DNA of 37,963 nucleotides from positions 1-37,963 of the forward strand of contig JAUWNN010000003.1 in assembly GCA_030612625.1 (NCBI GenBank), given 5' to 3'. The notes under the pieces were generated by a model. The model saw only the letters and a list, made by a program, of their open reading frames with translations. It had not been told where the DNA came from and did not search any database. Source of the DNA: Caldifarciminota bacterium. Its GTDB lineage: Bacteria > Hydrothermota > Tepidihabitantia > Tepidihabitantales > Tepidihabitantaceae. Positions 33,309 through 37,963 of this stretch are shown here, in pieces; positions within the stretch are counted from its first letter, which is position 1, and every line of letters starts with the position of its first letter. The translations under genes were made by a program, and so were the position numbers.

Positions 33309-35555
33309 TCACGGGTTATAGCGAATTCTCACAGATTTACTGATAGGTATTTCCTCGGCACCTGCCTTCAACTCCTCTTCGGGCCTATGCCCATCGTGCC
33401 ATCTAATAAAGATGGCGCTCTTCGTCACGGCTTCACCAAACTCATCCGGTGCCTTTATTTTTCGTGCCACCAGGGTAATACCTAGTCTCTCAAACTGCAT
33501 CTTTCTCCCGCTAAGCCGAATACCCAGTTCTTCTTCTGTTACTACTCTGGTTTCAACCGATGGAGTCTCCTCTTCTGGTTTCTGCTCTTCCTCCTGAACA
33601 TCAGGTTGCTTCCCTATCAATTGTGCGAGTTCGTCTGCAGTAACTACTTCTTCGGCCTTGGCCTTTTGCTCTTTTTGAGACTCGCCGGTCTCCTCCTGGG
33701 GTTCCTCGGCCTTTTCAGGTAATACTGTCCTGATAATGTCCAAAGAACCCGCGAGCTGTGGGTAGCCAATTCTCCACCCCCACCAGTTGTTCTCGCGACC
33801 GATTCGCTGCCAATCCCAGATGAAAAAGCCAAAGAGGATAAGCGCCAGGAGAATATAGAACCTGTAGACCACGAAGTCGACGAAGTCCATTCTCCGGCGG
33901 AACCGGGTGGGATTGAGCGCATTCGAGTACTCGTAGACCGTTCCGTCAGCACGCCGGGCGTTGAGCGACGCAACGATTCTGAACACTCCGTTTTTCTTCA
34001 GCTTGCCGGCGTTGGCTGAGAACCAGGCTTCTCTTTCTCCGCCCCGGTATTGGAGATGGCCTGACCCGAGCACCTCCCTACCTTCGGACAACTGATAAGA
34101 AATCATCGTGTTTGGGTTGTCAACGAAGAGCTCGGTGGGATTTATCGTATTGCTTTCCAGCCGAACGTCGGCTTTGATGACTACGTCCCTGCGCCAGGGC
34201 TGAACTTCGTCGGCTGTCGGCTGGAGCACCTCAACATACGGAATGCTCACGACTCTAATCGGAATGACAGTTTCTGCCACGAGTCGCTGGGCCTTCATGC
34301 TCAGCAAGATTCCATATTTCCCAGGCTGTCCTGGCATAATCGTATCTCTGGAAACGAACAGGCCGGTCTGCCTGGTTTCAACTAGGTCATAATACTGCAA
34401 AGCCGTGTCCGAAGGTGTCCGCAGGGCCGCGGACATCGCCAGCTTATATGCCCGCAGTTCCCTTATCGGTCGGCCGTCCTTCCTCAGGAAGCTGGTATAG
34501 ATGACAAACGGTTTGCCTTGGGGATGAGTGTCTTTGGGTGAGAGGAGCCGGGGCTGAACCGGAATCCTGACAGTGCCGACCTCCACTTTGCCCTTGCCTT
34601 TCTCAATCTGGCAAATCCAAGTTCCAGCTTCAGGTTCCTCGATTCTCCACACCTCGGTCTTTGTGGTCTTGAGTGCCCGCCTGACCGTTGGTGGCCGTTC
34701 CACAACTCTCACGCCTTTCGGGTCTGTAATTCTCACCTTAGCTTCAGGAAGCTCTTTGTGAATCGTGAAAGTCACCGCCTCAAGATAGGGGGCTAGTTCG
34801 ACCTTTAATCCCCCTTCTGGTATCAACTCCCACTCGCCGGCCGTCCCTTCCATCTCCTCAGATACTACCCGCCAGAATGTTTCCTTCAGGTTCTTTTCTT
34901 CAGCCGAGGTGATTCGCTCAGTGTATTCCGTGATTCTCTGCCAATAGGGCTGGGTTTTCGACCAGTAGCGGTCTTTTTGGTCAATGCCCAAGACATAGAG
35001 GTGACAATCCTTGAGCGAGTCTTCGAAGAACTGAACCAGCTCCTCAAAGTATGCCCGGCGTGACAGTTTTCTCAAATCGTCCGGCTCGCCATCAGTAAGC
35101 AGAACCATCACTTTCTGCCGGTCGCGATCCTTCTCGGCTTCTGAAAAAATCCGCCGGGTGTTCCTGAATGTGTTGATGAAGCTGGTGTACTGCAAATCCA
35201 TCGGTTTGATTCTCTGCAGCAGGCCCTCGCGCTTATCCAGCTCAGCAGTATCCAAAGAAACCAGTTCGCAGAACTCGTCCGTTGGGTCAAGCGGCTTTCG
35301 GCTGCCGAAGTTCACCAGCCCGACTCGATGGCCCTGCTCTTTGGACCAGTAGGTAGCAAGGTAACCGACAAGGAACTTGGATGCTTCAATCCGGTTGTTC
35401 AAAGAGTCTGTCCATTTCATGCTGCTCGACTGGTCAAGCATGAGAATGACGTCGAGCGGCCTCGGTACAGCCTCGACGATGGTGTAAGCCTTCTCTTGCC
35501 TCCCGGCACACGACACCAGGAGGATGAATACCAGAATTTTTGCTGCCCTCATCAT
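33309..35555 (-). CDS. Membrane-anchored vWA-domain protein
   Basis: Lipoprotein-like MMRAAKILVFILLVSCAG; MIDAS LDVILMLDQSSSMKWTDS; VMVLLTDGEPDD; TM segment FYILLALILFGFFIWDW; acidic C-terminal region. Confidence 0.88.
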   Translation of the reverse strand: MMRAAKILVFILLVSCAGRQEKAYTIVEAVPRPLDVILMLDQSSSMKWTDSLNNRIEASKFLVGYLATYWSKEQGHRVGLVNFGSRKPLDPTDEFCELVSLDTAELDKREGLLQRIKPMDLQYTSFINTFRNTRRIFSEAEKDRDRQKVMVLLTDGEPDDLRKLSRRAYFEELVQFFEDSLKDCHLYVLGIDQKDRYWSKTQPYWQRITEYTERITSAEEKNLKETFWRVVSEEMEGTAGEWELIPEGGLKVELAPYLEAVTFTIHKELPEAKVRITDPKGVRVVERPPTVRRALKTTKTEVWRIEEPEAGTWICQIEKGKGKVEVGTVRIPVQPRLLSPKDTHPQGKPFVIYTSFLRKDGRPIRELRAYKLAMSAALRTPSDTALQYYDLVETRQTGLFVSRDTIMPGQPGKYGILLSMKAQRLVAETVIPIRVVSIPYVEVLQPTADEVQPWRRDVVIKADVRLESNTINPTELFVDNPNTMISYQLSEGREVLGSGHLQYRGGEREAWFSANAGKLKKNGVFRIVASLNARRADGTVYEYSNALNPTRFRRRMDFVDFVVYRFYILLALILFGFFIWDWQRIGRENNWWGWRIGYPQLAGSLDIIRTVLPEKAEEPQEETGESQKEQKAKAEEVVTADELAQLIGKQPDVQEEEQKPEEETPSVETRVVTEEELGIRLSGRKMQFERLGITLVARKIKAPDEFGEAVTKSAIFIRWHDGHRPEEELKAGAEEIPISKSVRIRYNP

Positions 35556-35937
35556 GCAGAGACTAAAGAAAAACAAGACGTTGTCAAACAGATGCCGTCG
35601 CAACCCTAAGACTACAACTTACATTCCATCTTCAAGCCGGTGGCCATGCGGGAATCTTCTACAGTTTCTTTTGTCACTTCGTGCACTGTCTGCGGAGCAG
35701 AAATCCTGTTTGCGGAGCTTGTCGTTTCGCACGCATCTGGGCAAGCAACCTGGACAGACGGTTGTCTACGGCATTTCCTCTCAGGGACCGGGTCTGGAGG
35801 GAAACTCGGGGCCGTTGGTAGAATTCGATTCCTGGCTGAAGTGCCAAGGCATCTCGCGTAGTCCGCCACGACGAACCGGTTTCCTGTTGAGTATTCTGAC
35901 GGCATGGTCGTCGGGCTCTGCGGTTGAAATACACTCT

Positions 35938-36021
35938 GCAGTCCGGGCCAAGGGCCGGACCAGGCCCGAGTCCCGATGCCGGACCAGGGGCCAAACCAGG
36001 GCCCGGACCAGAGCCGGCTTC
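35938..36021. repeat. GC-rich degenerate tandem repeat (ccggaccagggcc-like)
   Basis: Repeated accagg/gggcc units. Confidence 0.5.
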
Positions 36022-36187
36022 ACGATTAGACGCTTCCATTTGACGATTACTTAGCGATTGGTGTCCGGCAGTCCGGGTCCCTGTTCACACCGAACAGAAG
36101 TATGTAGTGAATGACGCTGTCGTACATGCCTAACCGGGTAGTATCCATATCGGCCATAAATCGAGCCTTTTCATCGGCTTGCAGGTA

Positions 36188-36206
36188 TCGCGACATTCTG
36201 TCGCGA
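36188..36206. repeat. Perfect 8-3-8 hairpin tcgcgaca-ttc-tgtcgcga
   Basis: Read directly. Confidence 0.7.
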
Positions 36207-36334
36207 AACGGGATAACGGTGACGCTAACCATTTTCTGTAACTATTCTGGGACTTTCTCGGCTGGCCGTGCGCCTTGGGCCGCAACTCCCGACCCAGCTC
36301 CATGATCGCCTGTATCAATCCCTCCTCCTTTTCC

Positions 36335-36354
36335 CCATTTCTCAATCATCCCGA
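36335..36354. repeat. 20-bp direct repeat copy A (ccatttctcaatcatcccga)
   Basis: Identical to 37490-37509; reverse-strand reading G-M-I-E-K-W in both. Confidence 0.9.
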
Positions 36355-36366
36355 GGCCTCGGCCTG

Positions 36367-37479
36367 TCATTTGTCCTTCTCTGTCTTTTCGTCCCCTCCC
36401 CGGCGGAGTTCGGATTCGAGTTCTTCAGTAGTCGGCAGATTGCCTTCGAGGCGCTCGGGTAGTTTCTCGGTAAGGCGCAACCGGTATTCTGCTATACCCA
36501 TTGGCTTACGGGTGTCGCGCAGCGCGTATTCGACCACGACCCGGTTCTTTTCTTTGCACAGGATGATGCCGATTGAAGCTTGGTCGTCCGGCTGACGCAG
36601 GAGGTCGTCAACTGCGGAAAGGTAGAAGTTCATCTTGCCGCTGAATTCGGGCTGGAATTCGCTCACTTTCAGGTCAATCACCACGTAGCAGCGTAGCCGG
36701 GTATGGTAGAAAAGTAAGTCCAAGTAGAAGTCTTTTCCACCGACTTCTAGGTGATACTGACTGCCGACAAATGCGAACCCGACACCGAGTTCGAGGAGAA
36801 AAGACCGGATGTGTTCAATCAGTGCCTGTTCAAGTTCCCGTTCGGCAGTTTCCTCGCCCAGACCAAGGAAGTCGAAGTTGTACGGGTCTTTCAGGACCTG
36901 ATGAGCCAGTTCTGATTGCGGGGCCGGCAAGGCACGGTCGAAGTTAGTGATGGCTTTCCCTTGCCGCTGGTACAGCCCGCTTTCCATCTGGTGGACCAGG
37001 ACATTGCGGCTCCAGCCGTGTTGGATTGTTGCCCGGATATACCATTCGCGCTCAGCCGGACCTGCCACTTTGTCCAGCAGGACGCAGTTGTGGAACCACG
37101 GGATTTGTGCAGCAAGCTGCTGCACAATTGCTTCGTCCGGCCAGGCTTCGGCAAATGCCCGCATGTATTTGAGGTTACGAGACGAGAAGCCTTTTATCCC
37201 CGGGAAAGCGCGGCCCAAGTCTTGGGCAAGACGGTCTATAACTTTCGCGCCCCAGCCTTCACGCTGCTGCCGCTCAAGTATCTGTCGGCCGATGCTCCAG
37301 TAGAGCAGTACCAACTCGCGGTTTACCGCCAAGCCGGCCCTGACCTGGGCTTTGCTCACCTGGGCCTTGATGCGTACCAGGAATTTCTCGTACCCGGCCG
37401 GCAAAGGCAGATTGCGGCCCGAGGGCTGGAGTTCAGACTTCACGGTCGGCCCTGCGGTTCTGGCGGTCCGGGCTTTCAC
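36367..37479 (-). CDS. YhcG/DUF1016-family PD-(D/E)XK nuclease
   Basis: VLLYWSIGRQILERQQREGWGAKVIDRLAQDL...FSSRNLKYMRAFAEAWP...IPWFHNCVLLDKV...FYLDLLFYHTRLRCYVVIDLKVSEFQPEFSGKMNFYLSAVDD. ORF track extends to 37500; GTG near 37479 is a possible start. Confidence 0.92.
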   Translation of the reverse strand: MKARTARTAGPTVKSELQPSGRNLPLPAGYEKFLVRIKAQVSKAQVRAGLAVNRELVLLYWSIGRQILERQQREGWGAKVIDRLAQDLGRAFPGIKGFSSRNLKYMRAFAEAWPDEAIVQQLAAQIPWFHNCVLLDKVAGPAEREWYIRATIQHGWSRNVLVHQMESGLYQRQGKAITNFDRALPAPQSELAHQVLKDPYNFDFLGLGEETAERELEQALIEHIRSFLLELGVGFAFVGSQYHLEVGGKDFYLDLLFYHTRLRCYVVIDLKVSEFQPEFSGKMNFYLSAVDDLLRQPDDQASIGIILCKEKNRVVVEYALRDTRKPMGIAEYRLRLTEKLPERLEGNLPTTEELESELRRGGDEKTEKDK

Positions 37480-37489
37480 TGCGCGGCTG

Positions 37490-37509
37490 CCATTTCTCAA
37501 TCATCCCGA
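37490..37509. repeat. 20-bp direct repeat copy B (ccatttctcaatcatcccga)
   Basis: Identical to 36335-36354. Confidence 0.9.
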
Positions 37510-37624
37510 ATCCTTGCGGGTTTTTGGCTCCGAGCCCGGTGTCGAATGCGAGACGCATGAGTCCGGTCGGGCCAGAAAGCTTGTAGATACCAGACCAGAC
37601 TTTGATGACCGTTTTCTTGAACAT
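37490..37624 (-). pseudogene. C-terminal fragment of CRISPR endoribonuclease Cas6
   Basis: MFKKTVIKVWSGIYKLSGPTGLMRLAFDTGLGAKNPQGFGMIEKW resembles the Cas6 C-terminus (G.PELL.LAY..GLGEKNS.GFGMVE) with its Gly-rich loop; in-frame stop upstream at 37730-37732. Confidence 0.65.
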
Positions 37625-37751
37625 AATGATATGCTGGTTGCGGGTGGACGTGCAGTTCCTGGCTACCGGGTCAGGATATCCCTTCCTGTTGCTCATCACC
37701 AGCCAGCATATTGGCAGAAGTCTGTTCAGTCAAGCGGAAAAAGGGAACGCC

Positions 37752-37781
37752 CGCTGACGGCTGACCGCTATCCGCTGACCG
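37752..37781. repeat. CGCTGAC-type heptamer tandem repeat
   Basis: cgctgac ggctgac cgctatc cgctgac cg. Confidence 0.75.
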
Positions 37782-37963
37782 CCGGAGGACGAAGTGTTGA
37801 CGGCAAGGATGAAGGATGAGCGAGAAGGATGGTGGAGCGCACTGTCTGCGACCCTTCGGCAGGACACTCAGGGCAAGCTATTGCGCAACGCCGCAGTCGT
37901 TGCACTCCACATCCAAAGGCAGGGGTGGGTCGTCGTAGCGGCGGTCTTGTCGAGGGCCGTGAC

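Noticed and set aside
35524-36054. 176-aa plus-strand ORF and overlapping minus-strand ORFs upstream of the vWA gene
   Set aside because: No recognised family, biased composition, includes the GC-rich repeat; no support as CDS.
36047-36232. 61-aa minus ORF (MVSVTVIPFRDRMSRYLQADEKARF...) as a gene
   Set aside because: Short, no recognised family; perhaps a fragment, not supportable.

Overview
The window looks like a bacterial chromosome segment, probably from an uncultivated lineage whose secreted proteins carry T9SS-like C-terminal domains. All calls come from reading the sequence and the ORF track; no database search was run. Left part (0.2-6.2 kb): a secreted protein, murA, ispG and a secreted Ntn-hydrolase. 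Middle (6.2-12.4 kb): an accessory patch with two DUF4143-type ATPases, an intact and a truncated four-helix-bundle gene, a RAYT transposase relic, heptamer repeats, a Schlafen/AlbA_2-type regulator and a truncated uridine phosphorylase. This patch is bracketed by about 260-bp direct repeats, and one repeat copy carries a small MITE-like insertion with a 7-bp target duplication. Right part (13.7-35.6 kb): an almost gap-free minus-strand block. It contains (i) a tubulin/FtsZ-like + vWA operon with two tandem dCTP-deaminase-fold proteins lacking the canonical catalytic residues, and (ii) an operon-like array of a CheY-like receiver, a complete Liv-type ABC transporter, a lysine-2,3-aminomutase-family radical SAM enzyme with altered substrate residues, a giant divergent histidine kinase, an unknown protein, an NtrC-type sigma54 activator and a receiver-HD protein. 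A convergent receiver-like gene follows, and sigma54-type promoter matches occur at both ends of the array. The right edge holds a YhcG/DUF1016 nuclease embedded in what looks like the C-terminal end of a cas6 gene. Best candidates for undescribed biology are the Liv/aminomutase/giant-kinase/NtrC/HD array and the tubulin-vWA-double-pseudo-Dcd operon.
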